Positions 43,260-52,158 of a DNA stretch of 64,000 nt are shown in pieces (within the stretch, counting starts at the first letter, position 1; every line of letters starts with the position of its first letter). The notes under the pieces were generated by a model. That model was given only the letters and a program-made list of their open reading frames with translations. It was not told the DNA's origin and made no database searches. The translations under genes and the position numbers were made by a program. The DNA is from Fontivita pretiosa (lineage in GTDB: Bacteria > Planctomycetota > Phycisphaerae > Tepidisphaerales > Tepidisphaeraceae), in NCBI RefSeq assembly GCF_050410795.1, contig NZ_CP191258.1:4402001-4466000 (forward strand). Direction: 5' to 3'.

Positions 43260-44402
43260 ATGTCGGCAGACCGGATCGCATCGGAGCAGCCATTGCCCTC
43301 GGAGTCGAGCAATGAGGTCTTGCAGCGTTATCGGGTGACTGTCGAGCAGTATCGCGCGTTTCATCGCGACGGGTTTCTGGTGGTGCGCGGGCTGGTGCCC
43401 GAGCATGACATCGCCGAGCTTCGCCGGCACACCGAGATGCTGATGCAGGGCGAGCTTCCAGAGCAGCGTGGCCGGCCGATGCCCGATCGCGATGTGGCCC
43501 GCGACGGCGCGGTGACGGTGCAGGGGCTGGAGGCTCCACCGGCGCATCTCTCGCCGGCGGAAAAGGCGCAGTACTTCCTGCGGATCCACATGCTGCACCG
43601 CAAGCTCGAACTTCACGAGCGCTACCTGCTGCACCCGCGCGTGCTGGATGTGCTGGAAGTGCTGATCGGGCCGGACGTGCTGGCGCTTCAGACGATGCTG
43701 TTTCTCAAGCCCCCGGGCAAGCCGGGGCAGGGATGGCATCAGGACTCGTACTACATCCCCACGCACCCCGACACGCTCTGCGGCGCCTGGATCGCCATCG
43801 ACGATTGCGATGAGCTGAACGGCGCCATGTGGTTCGCCAAAGGCTCGCAGGTCGAGCCGATCTACCCGCCATGCCCCAATGCCGGCTACGGCTTTGGCGA
43901 TAAGCTGATCTCCGACATCATGCACGTGAAGGGCGTGTCGGAACCGGACGACCAGCGGAACATGCTCAGCATGGTCGCCGACCGCTACGACCAGGTGCTG
44001 GTATCAGCCCGGGCCGGCGATGTCGTGTTCTTTGGCGGGCACGTGCTGCACCGCAGCAAGGCCAACTTCACCACGGATCGCTTCAGACGCGCGTTTGTCG
44101 GACACTACTGCAATGCCCGCAGCTTCACGCAGTGGGGCGCCGACATGGAGCCGGGCAATCCGCACGTCACACAGGCGATGGACCCGGTGACGAAAATGAC
44201 CAACGGCTCTCACGTTCTGGCCCGCGGGGACACGCACCTGCCCTTCGCTCAGCCGCGCTTCGGCACGCCCTGCGCCGCGCTGCTGTCGCGTCAGCAGCGC
44301 GCCCACGAGAGCGAGTACGTCGCCCGCGTCATCGCCAGCATGAACCACGGGCTGCTGGGTTGTGGGATCACCGATCCGCAGGTTTCAGAAAACCACTATT
44401 AG
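43260..44402 (+). CDS. Phytanoyl-CoA dioxygenase (PhyH) family protein
   Basis: A 380-residue Fe(II)/2-oxoglutarate-dependent oxygenase-like protein. The metal facial triad is His160-x-Asp162 (GWHQDSYYIP) and His264 (GGHVLHRSKAN), with an Arg shortly after in RFRRAFVGHY that should bind 2-oxoglutarate. Family members hydroxylate diverse substrates, including lipids and small natural products. The N-terminal part, YRAFHRDGFLVVRGL, is typical. The substrate is unknown. I use the ATG at 43260 in line with the promoter; another ATG lies 3 codons upstream. Confidence 0.9.
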   Translation: MSADRIASEQPLPSESSNEVLQRYRVTVEQYRAFHRDGFLVVRGLVPEHDIAELRRHTEMLMQGELPEQRGRPMPDRDVARDGAVTVQGLEAPPAHLSPAEKAQYFLRIHMLHRKLELHERYLLHPRVLDVLEVLIGPDVLALQTMLFLKPPGKPGQGWHQDSYYIPTHPDTLCGAWIAIDDCDELNGAMWFAKGSQVEPIYPPCPNAGYGFGDKLISDIMHVKGVSEPDDQRNMLSMVADRYDQVLVSARAGDVVFFGGHVLHRSKANFTTDRFRRAFVGHYCNARSFTQWGADMEPGNPHVTQAMDPVTKMTNGSHVLARGDTHLPFAQPRFGTPCAALLSRQQRAHESEYVARVIASMNHGLLGCGITDPQVSENHY

Positions 44403-44537
44403 CCCGCCGCCGGTATCGCTGCGCCTGGGGAAATCCCGGCACACGCAACGTCGGCGGGGCTGTTGCGATATCTTGCATCACGCCAGCCGGGGGCTAAACT
44501 CCATCGCGACGCACCTACAACTCACGGGAGATCGCCA

Positions 44538-45740
44538 ATGGCCAACGGCAAGACGAAGCAGACGATCAATGTCTGTCTGATCGGTCAGAAGTTCATGGGT
44601 CGCACGCACAGCAACGCGTACCTGAAGGTCGGCAAGTTCTTCGATGTTCCGATCCTGCCGGTGATGCACACGATCTGCGGGCGAAATCAGCAGGAGCTTG
44701 AGGAATTCAAGGATCGCTGGGGCTGGATGAACGCCACCACCGACTGGCGAAGCGCGGTGAACAACCCGGAGATCGGCCTGGTGGATGTCGGCACGCCCAA
44801 TCACCTGCACGCCGAGATGTCGATCGCGGCGCTGGAGGCAGGAAAACACGTGGCGTGCGAGAAGCCTCTGGCGGGCACGCTGGCGGACGCGCGGCAGATG
44901 CGCGACGCCGCCCGCAAGGCACGCAAGTGCAAAACCTTCGTCTGGTACAATTATCGCCGCGTGCCGGCCGTCGCACTGGCTCATCAGCTCGTCCGCGACG
45001 GCAAGATCGGTCGCATCTACCATATTCGCGCTTACTATCTCCAGGACTGGGGCGGGCCGAATGTGCCGCTGCTGTGGCGGTTCCAGAAGAAGCTGGCGGG
45101 CTCCGGCGCGCATGGCGACCTCAACGCCCACATCATCGACATGGCCCGCTTCATCACCGGCGACGAAATCACCGAAGTCGCCGGCGCCATCGCCGAAACC
45201 TTCATCAAGGAACGCCCCATCGTTCAGGAAGGCCCCAAGGGCGGCATCGCCGGAGGCACCGCCGGCGGCAAAAAGATGGGCAAGAGCGACGTCGATGACA
45301 CGGTACTTTTCCTGGCCCGTTTCAGGAACGGCGCCGTCGCCTCCTTCGAGGCTACGCGACTGGCCACCGGAAACCAGAACAAGAACGGCCTGGAGATCAA
45401 CGGTGACAAGGGTTCGCTCATGTTCAATTTCGAGGACATGAATTACCTGAGCTTCTACGACGCCACGCTGGAACGCCGCCAGCAGGGCTGGACCCGAATC
45501 ATGGTCACCCACGCGCCAGATCATCCCTACGTGGGCAACTGGTGGCCTGATGCCCACATCCTCGGCTACGAGCACGGGTTCATCAACCAACTGGCGGACA
45601 TGCTGAACATGATCGCCGGCAAGGATCCGGTTGTGCCCATGCCCGACTTCGAGGACGCCTACAAGACCCAGCAGGTCCTCGAGGCCGCGTTGATCAGCGC
45701 GCAAGAGCGCCGGCCGGTGAAGATCGCGGAGATCAAGTAG
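44538..45740 (+). CDS. Gfo/Idh/MocA family oxidoreductase
   Basis: A 400-residue NAD(P)-dependent dehydrogenase. The N-terminal Rossmann fold (INVCLIGQKFMGRTHSNAYLKV) is followed by LVDVGTPNHLHAEMSIAALEAGKHVACEKPLAG, where the EKP motif carries the catalytic Lys. The C-terminal alpha/beta domain holds LNAHIIDMARFITGDEI with the conserved Asp and His. These enzymes oxidise or reduce sugars and inositols; the substrate is not predictable. GGGAG stands 8 bases before the ATG. The phytanoyl-CoA dioxygenase-like gene lies upstream on the same strand, and similar pairs are common in planctomycete sugar loci. Confidence 0.93.
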   Translation: MANGKTKQTINVCLIGQKFMGRTHSNAYLKVGKFFDVPILPVMHTICGRNQQELEEFKDRWGWMNATTDWRSAVNNPEIGLVDVGTPNHLHAEMSIAALEAGKHVACEKPLAGTLADARQMRDAARKARKCKTFVWYNYRRVPAVALAHQLVRDGKIGRIYHIRAYYLQDWGGPNVPLLWRFQKKLAGSGAHGDLNAHIIDMARFITGDEITEVAGAIAETFIKERPIVQEGPKGGIAGGTAGGKKMGKSDVDDTVLFLARFRNGAVASFEATRLATGNQNKNGLEINGDKGSLMFNFEDMNYLSFYDATLERRQQGWTRIMVTHAPDHPYVGNWWPDAHILGYEHGFINQLADMLNMIAGKDPVVPMPDFEDAYKTQQVLEAALISAQERRPVKIAEIK

Positions 45741-45852
45741 GAACGACAAGCGCGAAGATGCGAAATGCGCGATGTCGGCCGCGAAGGCGCATGTTTGAGA
45801 ACGTCGCGCCGATGGCCTTGGCGTCTTGCTCGCGCCGGTCGCGGCCTGGCGG

Positions 45853-45880
45853 TTCACTGATTCAGCGGTTCAGCTATCAT
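45853..45880 (+). promoter_or_regulatory. Candidate promoter of the Rieske gene
   Basis: TTCACT (45853-45858) and TATCAT (45875-45880) are separated by 16 bases. The -10 matches consensus at 5 of 6 positions and ends 6 bases before the ATG, again predicting a leaderless mRNA. Confidence 0.45.
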
Positions 45881-45886
45881 CCCGTC

Positions 45887-46210
45887 ATGTCCTGGACCTC
45901 TTTGTGCGAACTTCACGAGCTGACGCCTGACCAGGGAAGGTACGTCGAGATCGGCGGGTTTGAGCTGGCGGTCTTTCTGCACGACGGGCAGGTGTATGTC
46001 ATGGACAACTACTGCCCCCATGCTGGAGGAAACCTGGGCGGCGGACATGTCGAGGACGGCTGCGCCATCTGCCCGTGGCATCACTGGGCCTTTCGCCTGG
46101 ACAGCGGCCAGCTCCGCGATTCGCCCGGCGTTCTGGTCAAGACCTATCCGGCGCGTATTTGCGAGCATGAAGGGCGAAAACTCGTGCAGGCGGACCTGCC
46201 CATCTACTAA
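45887..46210 (+). CDS. Rieske [2Fe-2S] ferredoxin-like protein
   Basis: A 107-residue small Rieske protein. Cluster ligands are Cys43-x-His45 (NYCPHAGG) and Cys62-x2-His65 (ICPWHHWAF). The rest matches NirD-type and dioxygenase ferredoxin folds (HDGQVYVMDNYC; DSGQLRDSPGVLVKTYPARI). No signal peptide and no oxygenase subunit nearby, so it could donate electrons to an enzyme encoded elsewhere. I start at MSWTSLCELHEL. The upstream frame is repeat-like and is rejected. Confidence 0.88.
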   Translation: MSWTSLCELHELTPDQGRYVEIGGFELAVFLHDGQVYVMDNYCPHAGGNLGGGHVEDGCAICPWHHWAFRLDSGQLRDSPGVLVKTYPARICEHEGRKLVQADLPIY

Positions 46211-46225
46211 GACCATCTTCCGGAT

Positions 46226-47872
46226 TTATCTGGCGATCGGAGCGGCGTCGCCGCGGTTGATCACCGCGCCCTGATCCAGCCGGTAGAACCGCAGGACCTG
46301 ATCGTCGCGCTGAAGGGTCAGCACGCGGACGAAACCGTCGGGCAATGGCTCGACCCGACGATGCGATTTGTCGATCGAGATCAGCACCAGGTTCGGGTCG
46401 CGCCCCGCGCGATCCAGAACGGCCTGTGGCGTGGGCAGGTCCGGGATCGACTGCCGAAGCTCGAAACACAAGGGTAGCGATTCGTTGGGGCCAAAACTGG
46501 CAAAGGTGGCGCGCGGGCCGAAAGAGCGGCGGATCTGCCCGGCCAACTGACGCGGCGAGTCATTGTGCAGGCTGGCGGCCCACAGTCCCAGCATCAGGGG
46601 CATGAGAATCGGCGTCACGACCAGCAGGGCAACAAAGCCGCCTTCAAGTGAGCGCCGCGACGCCAGCCACACCGCGATCACCGCTGTCGCCAACGCCGCT
46701 GCCGCCACCGCATCGATCATCCCGATTCGTCCTCGCTGCATCACGGCCAGGTAGAGGATGGCGTCGATGCCGGCGGCCGCGACCAGTATCGTGCCGACCA
46801 GCACCGCGATGCACCAGCGACGCGCCCAGTGTGCCGGGTCGTCGAATACCGCCGCCAGCAGCCGCCCAATGAGAATCGTCACCGGCGGCATCAGCGGCAG
46901 CAGGTAATGCGGCTGCTTGTTGCCGGCGATGCTCAGCGGCAGCAGAATCGCCGCGCACCAGAGCAGCACCATGCGAATGGAAGCGTCGGTTTTGAATCGT
47001 CGGATCGCATCGACAATCGCCAGCGGCAGCAGCCCCGACCAGGGCGCGGTGGCGACCAGCAGCCGCGCGAGATAGGCTGTGGGCCAGTCGCCGTGATCCC
47101 CGCCGCTGATGGTGTTGCTCAGTTCTGAAGCGAACACGCTCAAGCCCTGACGGTTGGCCACGTAGATGAACCAGGGCAATGCGACGATGGCGAGGGTGGC
47201 GATGGCGCCGCTGGCGATGAATCGCCACAACAGATGCCAGCGACGTTCGATGGCGCAGTACAGCAGCACGAACAGGGGGGGGAAGATGGCCGGCGCGCCT
47301 TTGGCCAGGATCGCCCCGCCGATGGCGGCGGCGGCGAGGTGAGGCCACAGAGGCCGGTCCGACTGGTCGGCGCGCCACATCGCCCAGATCGCCAGCGTCA
47401 CGAACAGCGCCGCGGGGGCGTCGGTCTCGGCCAGCCGCACGTGACGGAAAAACAGGTAGCTTCCCAGTAGCGCGGTCGAGGCCATCAGTCCGATCCGCCG
47501 GTCGAACAACCGGGTCGCAAGCAGATACGTGACTGCGAGCATCAACCATCCGGCCATCGCACCTGGCGCCCGCCCCACGCCGGCGCTGACCCCGGCGATC
47601 TTGTAGGCCGCGGCGCTCATCCAGTAGCACAGCGGCGGCTTCTTGAGTCGTGGCTGCTCGTTGAGCCGTGGCAGCAACCACCCCTGTGGGCCGCTGCCGA
47701 GCATCTGGCGGGCGGTCTCCAAGACGCGGGCTTCCTGCGTGCGCGTCACGGGCGGGTTGCCCAATGCCACGAATAGCGCGACGCCAGCCAGTATCCACAG
47801 CGCGGCCACGCCCGCGCGCGCGCCGATTCGTGCGGAGCGTCCGACTGGCTCAAGTCCGGCGACCACGGTCAT
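46226..47872 (-). CDS. ArnT-like membrane glycosyltransferase
   Basis: A 548-residue polytopic membrane protein. The first luminal loop (NPPVTRTQEARVLETARQMLGSGPQGWLLPRLNEQPRLKKPPLCYW) has the R-x-E, then RLKKPPL pattern of ArnT/GT39-83 transferases. Around 11 hydrophobic segments follow, and a short soluble C-terminus ends the protein. It should use a polyprenyl-phosphate sugar to modify lipid A or another envelope acceptor. It is not tightly linked to other glycan genes; it converges with the Rieske gene 15 bases away. Distinct from the ArnT-like protein at 5162. Confidence 0.85.
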   Translation of the reverse strand: MTVVAGLEPVGRSARIGARAGVAALWILAGVALFVALGNPPVTRTQEARVLETARQMLGSGPQGWLLPRLNEQPRLKKPPLCYWMSAAAYKIAGVSAGVGRAPGAMAGWLMLAVTYLLATRLFDRRIGLMASTALLGSYLFFRHVRLAETDAPAALFVTLAIWAMWRADQSDRPLWPHLAAAAIGGAILAKGAPAIFPPLFVLLYCAIERRWHLLWRFIASGAIATLAIVALPWFIYVANRQGLSVFASELSNTISGGDHGDWPTAYLARLLVATAPWSGLLPLAIVDAIRRFKTDASIRMVLLWCAAILLPLSIAGNKQPHYLLPLMPPVTILIGRLLAAVFDDPAHWARRWCIAVLVGTILVAAAGIDAILYLAVMQRGRIGMIDAVAAAALATAVIAVWLASRRSLEGGFVALLVVTPILMPLMLGLWAASLHNDSPRQLAGQIRRSFGPRATFASFGPNESLPLCFELRQSIPDLPTPQAVLDRAGRDPNLVLISIDKSHRRVEPLPDGFVRVLTLQRDDQVLRFYRLDQGAVINRGDAAPIAR

Positions 47873-47926
47873 CGTCGTTCAAGAGTAGAGCACAGCGGGG
47901 ATGGGGTAAAGCTCGCAGGCAGTTCT

Positions 47927-47950
47927 GTGTCACAGGTGTCGCACCCGTGC
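47927..47950 (+). repeat. Dispersed 24-base hairpin, copy 4
   Basis: Plus strand GTGTCACAGGTGTCG then CACCCGTGC. It matches copy 6 at 19 of 24 positions. Intergenic, between two minus-strand genes. Confidence 0.45.
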
Positions 47951-48009
47951 CCAGCGGCATGAAGTGACCAACAGCTCGGATGTCGGACTCTCGAATTCGA
48001 GCGCACTCT

Positions 48010-48033
48010 GCATGGCCGGGACGGCCATGCCAC
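48010..48033 (-). repeat. Dispersed 24-base hairpin, copy 5 (inverted)
   Basis: Plus strand CATGGCC-GGGAC-GGCCATG, a perfect 7-bp stem with the same 5-base loop as copy 2. Two stem pairs differ from copy 2, each changed on both strands, so pairing is conserved. Confidence 0.65.
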
Positions 48034-48046
48034 AGTTGGCTCGGAC

Positions 48047-48070
48047 GTGTCACGGGCGTCTGGCCCGTGC
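48047..48070 (+). repeat. Dispersed 24-base hairpin, copy 6
   Basis: Plus strand GTGTCACGGGCGTC then TGGCCCGTGC. It matches the reverse complement of copy 2 at 22 of 24 positions, the two differences lying in the loop. Third copy within 150 bases. Confidence 0.65.
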
Positions 48071-48141
48071 GATGGCCGCCCACCCGGAGGGACGACGGTG
48101 ATACTGGTGTCGTTCTGCTCGAAGAATGATCTCGCCGCCGT

Positions 48142-49056
48142 TCAATTGATCCCGAATGCCTTGCGCACCTTGTTGACGTTGCCATCGTCGAAGGCGCGGA
48201 AATAGAGCGTCACGTACTGATCGGCCACGCCGAGTGTGAAGGTATTCGGCTGGATGACTGCCCAGTCCTTCTCCTGAAGAGGCCAGTAGACGCAGTGTCC
48301 GTCGCTGTAGCCGACGACGATGCCGTAGGGCCTGGTGTGCGGCCAGTGCGCCTTCCATCCATCGGGATAACCGAAGCGATCGGCGATGATCGCCCTGGTG
48401 CCGCGAAGTCTGCCGGCCAGCGCTGCGATGTGAATGCGAACCTCATCGGCGCGATCCGCGGCCAGCGCCGCGGCGCCCACCAGGCCGTCGAAGCGAGGAA
48501 TCCCCGACATGCCCGGATCCGGCGGCCAGTACGCGATGCAGAAGCGATAGTTGTAGCTGGTGTGCAGGCTGGGTCCGGCGACGCCGCCGTTGTATCGCGG
48601 AACCCAGTGCTCTTCATAGCTGATGATTTTGGCGGCCGGGCAGTAGAAGATTCGACCGTCTTTCACGATCCCCCGGACCCACAGCCAGCCAAGGTTCGTG
48701 TAGCCGTCCTTGTGTGCCGGCCTTGGCCCCGGGCCGTTGTTGGGACCATAGCCCGGTTCGTTATCGACGCGCGGAATGTCCCCGCCATCCATCCTGATGA
48801 CGTAGCTGGCCGAGACGCTGGCGCGATGCACGCCGCAGGGCATCTTGTTGCGATAGCTGGCCTGATACTGGATCACGCCTTGAAGAAGCTGTCGCTGGTT
48901 GTTCATGCAGCCGACGCGCACGGCGCCGGCGCGAGCCTTTTGCAGGGCAGGCAGCAGAATCGCGATCAGCACCGCGACGATGGCGATCACGACCAGCAGC
49001 TCCACCAGCGTAAACCCCCGAGCGACCGTCTGGTTTTCAGGTCTGCCGGTCAACAT
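48142..49056 (-). CDS. Pseudopilin-like protein with prepilin N-terminal leader
   Basis: A 304-residue protein beginning with a prepilin peptidase site, ARGFTLVELLVVIAIVAVLIAILLPALQKAR (cleavage after Gly14). The globular part has scattered Trp/Tyr and ends with VVGYSDGHCVYWPL, close to the H-x-DG style ending (YSDGHCVYW) of planctomycete prepilin-type proteins. These proteins form large families and are thought to build a type II secretion or pilus-like apparatus or be surface proteins. AGGAA upstream sets the start. A related gene precedes it on the same strand. Confidence 0.85.
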   Translation of the reverse strand: MLTGRPENQTVARGFTLVELLVVIAIVAVLIAILLPALQKARAGAVRVGCMNNQRQLLQGVIQYQASYRNKMPCGVHRASVSASYVIRMDGGDIPRVDNEPGYGPNNGPGPRPAHKDGYTNLGWLWVRGIVKDGRIFYCPAAKIISYEEHWVPRYNGGVAGPSLHTSYNYRFCIAYWPPDPGMSGIPRFDGLVGAAALAADRADEVRIHIAALAGRLRGTRAIIADRFGYPDGWKAHWPHTRPYGIVVGYSDGHCVYWPLQEKDWAVIQPNTFTLGVADQYVTLYFRAFDDGNVNKVRKAFGIN

Positions 49057-49137
49057 CGGATGTTCCTGCCAAGTTCACACTGGCCGGAGATGCGCTGAGG
49101 ATGCGTTGCCGCGCCCGCGGGCGCAGCAACCAACGGG

Positions 49138-49974
49138 CTACCAGTAGTACGGCCGGATGTCGCCGTTGTGGCTATAGCGGGCGGAGGACACGTCGGTGGT
49201 GATGGGCCGGTCGCCCCGTCCCATCTCATCGGGCAAAGCCCACTTCACGTGCCCATCGGTGTACAGGCGGTTGCTGCCGGTTACGAAGCTGCGCAGCGCC
49301 ACGCGTTCGGGATTGAACCAGTTCCGCACCGCGTGGTTGCTGTAGAACCATTTCACGCTGGGCACCGAACCGTTGAAGTTAAAGCCGTTGTCCGGCGCGG
49401 CAAAGTACAGATTCAGATCAGTGACCATGATCTTCACCGGCCCCTTGGACAGCCGGAAGGATGCCACGGTAGGTGGATTCTCGTACCACTTGGTTCCGCT
49501 GTTGCGCTTGATGCTCTCCTCGTCTCCATATCCGATGAGGTAGCAGTAGTTGACAATATAGTTGCCGGAAGGCATATGCCCGGGCCAACTGTCTCGTGGA
49601 CGACCTCCTTCCATAGGAAAGTCGGTGGCCGGGCAGCCCATGACGCTTAAAGTCAGCCCGTGGCGCATCAGCGGCTGAACCAGAGTCTTGTCATTCCACT
49701 GGTACGGATAGGGCCAGGAATCCGTCCGCGGATCCTGAATCCGCGGCGCCCAACCTCTGCTCTGGACGGCATAGCCGAGAATGGCCTGTCCAATTGTGCG
49801 CAGGTTGCTGGCACATTGGACTCGCAGCGAGGCGATCCTCGCCTTGCGCAGCGCCGGGAAAAGGATCGCCATCAGGATCGCGATGATCCCGATCACCACG
49901 AGCAGCTCAATGAGGGTAAAACCGTCGGAGGACCGCCGGCGGCCAGACAGGGTAAGACGACGCACGGCAAGCAT
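49138..49974 (-). CDS. Second pseudopilin-like protein
   Basis: A 278-residue protein with prepilin leader SDGFTLIELLVVIGIIAILMAILFPALRKAR (cleavage after Gly18). The C-terminal LYTDGHVKWALPDEM is the conserved DGH element. It is the first gene of a tandem pair with the 304-residue relative, 81 bases apart, and likely a duplication product. AAGGAG about 9 bases before the ATG supports the start. Confidence 0.85.
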   Translation of the reverse strand: MLAVRRLTLSGRRRSSDGFTLIELLVVIGIIAILMAILFPALRKARIASLRVQCASNLRTIGQAILGYAVQSRGWAPRIQDPRTDSWPYPYQWNDKTLVQPLMRHGLTLSVMGCPATDFPMEGGRPRDSWPGHMPSGNYIVNYCYLIGYGDEESIKRNSGTKWYENPPTVASFRLSKGPVKIMVTDLNLYFAAPDNGFNFNGSVPSVKWFYSNHAVRNWFNPERVALRSFVTGSNRLYTDGHVKWALPDEMGRGDRPITTDVSSARYSHNGDIRPYYW

Positions 49975-50401
49975 GGTTGGCGACTCCTTCCGCGCACCGG
50001 CGCGCGGGCAGAGAGAAGCGACACGAAACCGGACGACGTGACTCTGGTAGATTATCTTTAGAACACAGGTACGTCAAATAAAAATAACATCTTATCGAGA
50101 ACAATTGTGCCCGGTTCCTGGCACTTTAGCGAGGCGCGAACATCCCGCTGGCGCCGGCGATCGGCCCAATGACAAGACGCCTGTGACACGCAGCGTCCGC
50201 TTGCTCTTGTGCGTTATGCGCAATCAAGTTGCGAAAACACCGCGAGATGGCGTATGCTGGCGGATGTTGTCTGTTGGCAAGGCTGTGTTGCTACGGTTGG
50301 TGCACGTGTGTGACTGCCGCCAACATCATGTCTGCTCCTGTCTGCACTGAGATGCGCGCCGACCGCTTCTTTTTCAGCGCCACCCGCGCGGGAGGTTCGC
50401 C
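49975..50401. other. Intergenic region between divergent genes
   Basis: A 427-base gap. It holds the minus-strand promoter of the pseudopilin genes in an AT-rich stretch around 50045-50105, a degenerate half copy of the dispersed hairpin near 50166-50189, and a weak plus-strand promoter candidate (TTGCGA at 50229, TATGCT at 50253, 18-base spacer) for the sugar-binding gene. GGAGGT lies just before the ATG at 50402. I see no further gene. Confidence 0.5.
50051..50077 (-). promoter_or_regulatory. Candidate promoter of the pseudopilin pair
   Basis: On the minus strand TTGACG (50077-50072) and GATAAT (50056-50051) are 15 bases apart, both 5 of 6 to consensus; the spacing is short. It lies in an AT-rich patch and would give a leader of about 70 bases. 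Confidence 0.4.
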
Positions 50402-51532
50402 ATGACCACCCAGTCAGATCACCCGGTGCCGGCTCCCAATCCGGCTGCTCCGCCCGCCTCAGGTTCAACGAAGGTCCACCACAGCCACAGGCTGCTGTAC
50501 ACGATCATCGCGATCCTGGTGCTGGCCAACGGCGTGCTGATGTGGAACCTGGGCTCTTTCCGCCCTCGACCGAAGATCGCGATCGTGACTTCCGGGGAAG
50601 GACCCTATTGGGATACGGTCATCAGCGGTGCTCAGGAAGCGGCGCGGGTCTATGACGTGGACCTGACCGTCATCAAGACCCGAACCGATGTCGAAGCCCA
50701 GACGCAGGCGATTCGCTCGCTGCTGGGCAAGGGATACAAAGGCGTGGGCGTCAGCCCGATCAGCCCCATCGGACAGGCCGGGATCCTCGCGGAACTGGCC
50801 AACGAAACCACGCTGGTGACGTTTGATTCCGACAGTCCCGTCTCGCGCAGGCTCTGTTTTGTCGGAACCGATAACTACACCGCCGGTCGAATCGCCGGCG
50901 AGCAGGTCCATCGCGCGATTCCCGAAGGCGGTGAAGTCGCCATCGTCATCGGCAACCTCGACAAGGAAAACACCCAGCGACGACGCCAGGGCGTCATCGA
51001 CGAACTGCTGGAACGCCCGTTCAATCCCGATCAGGCGATGGACCCGCCCGATCAGATTATCCGAGGCGAAAAGTACACGATCCTGCCCACCATCGTCGAT
51101 CACTCCGATCCGGCCACCGCAACCGCGATGGCGATCGAGGCGATCAACCAGCACCCCAACCTCAAGTGCTTCGTCGGGATGCTCTCCTACAGTACGCCCG
51201 CGATCCTGAAGGCATTGCAGACCACCGGCAAGCTCGGACAGATCAAAGTCGTCGGCTTCGACGTCAACGACCAGACGCTCGAGGGGATCGAGGCCGGGCA
51301 CGTCTTCGCCACGATCATGCAGGACCAGTTCGGCTGCGGTTATCACACGGTGCGTCTGCTGGCCGAGACGGCGCGCGGGGATCGTTCCGGTTTGCCGACG
51401 TTTCAGCGTCGCACGCTTCCGGTGGAGGTGATCAACCGGGACAACGTGGACACGATCCGCGCGCTGGTGCACGAGGAAGGGATCATGCCCGCGCCGTCCC
51501 CCGCGACGCAGCCCGCCGCCGGCGCCGGCTGA
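50402..51532 (+). CDS. Membrane-anchored periplasmic sugar-binding protein
   Basis: A 376-residue protein of the RbsB-like periplasmic binding family (type 1, LacI-like). A Pro/Ala-rich cytosolic N-terminus of about 30 residues and one uncleaved-looking helix (LLYTIIAILVLANGVLMWNLG) precede the sugar-binding core. The core has KIAIVTSGEGPYWDTVISGAQEAARVYDVD, VGVSPISPIGQAGILAELANETTLVTFDSD and FVGTDNYTAGRIAGEQV. No permease or ATPase of an ABC system is adjacent, so it may work with a distant transporter or as a sensor. GGAGGT upstream of the ATG. Confidence 0.82.
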   Translation: MTTQSDHPVPAPNPAAPPASGSTKVHHSHRLLYTIIAILVLANGVLMWNLGSFRPRPKIAIVTSGEGPYWDTVISGAQEAARVYDVDLTVIKTRTDVEAQTQAIRSLLGKGYKGVGVSPISPIGQAGILAELANETTLVTFDSDSPVSRRLCFVGTDNYTAGRIAGEQVHRAIPEGGEVAIVIGNLDKENTQRRRQGVIDELLERPFNPDQAMDPPDQIIRGEKYTILPTIVDHSDPATATAMAIEAINQHPNLKCFVGMLSYSTPAILKALQTTGKLGQIKVVGFDVNDQTLEGIEAGHVFATIMQDQFGCGYHTVRLLAETARGDRSGLPTFQRRTLPVEVINRDNVDTIRALVHEEGIMPAPSPATQPAAGAG

Positions 51533-51575
51533 ACGCCGAGGGGCGCCGCCGTCTCATCGGGCATGAGCCGGCTTA

Positions 51576-52025
51576 TCACTCGACCAGGTTCTTCTCGAAG
51601 ACGATCAGGTTATCCGCGTGGGTGGAATCCCAGCGGATACCGACGATGTCATAGCCCATTGCAATGGCGAAGTGGATGAACTCGCGCTGGTGATTGAGGC
51701 ATTCGCAGCGGATGTATTCGTAGCCGTGGTCCTTGGCCCAGGCCTGCTGGGCTTCCTGGAGCTGCCTGCCGATGCCGTGCCGCCGCAGCTCCGGTAAGAC
51801 CGCGCCCAGCCAGTGGTAGAACATTCCCGGCTTCAGCTCGAAGCCAATCCAGAATCCAACGGGCCGGCCATCCATCCGGGCGATCAGCGTCAGCGTGTTG
51901 TACCGCCCCAGAAAGCGACGCTTGAAATGTTCCAGCTCGCGTTTGGGGCGGAACATGGCGTTGTACAGCTCCACGGCCTGGGGCAGGAGCTTTTCGTCGG
52001 CGATGATGATCTCGGCCTGGGCCAC
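51576..52025 (-). CDS. GNAT family N-acetyltransferase
   Basis: A 149-residue protein with the GNAT fold. VGFWIGFELKPGMFYHWLGAVLPELRRHGIGRQLQEAQQAWAKDHGY contains the R-x2-G-I-G-R acetyl-CoA pyrophosphate loop (RRHGIGR). The C-terminal part, GYDIVGIRWDSTHADNLIVFEKNL, ends the fold. Substrate unknown. The gene stands between the sugar-binding and CYTH genes. Confidence 0.85.
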   Translation of the reverse strand: MAQAEIIIADEKLLPQAVELYNAMFRPKRELEHFKRRFLGRYNTLTLIARMDGRPVGFWIGFELKPGMFYHWLGAVLPELRRHGIGRQLQEAQQAWAKDHGYEYIRCECLNHQREFIHFAIAMGYDIVGIRWDSTHADNLIVFEKNLVE

Positions 52026-52158
52026 GGATGCATAACCTCCCGGAGCGTGATCAGGGCGCGCAGATTGTAGCGAAAGCTCGGGAAGATTTCATCGTCTGCC
52101 GCTCTGCGTGCTTCGGCGCGTCCGGCGGCGGGAAGCGGCGAAAACCGGGCGGTTGTGA

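Noticed and set aside
50166..50189. A seventh copy of the 24-base hairpin
   Set aside because: The right half matches (GACGCCTGTGACAC) but the left arm does not pair, so it is at most a decayed half copy.
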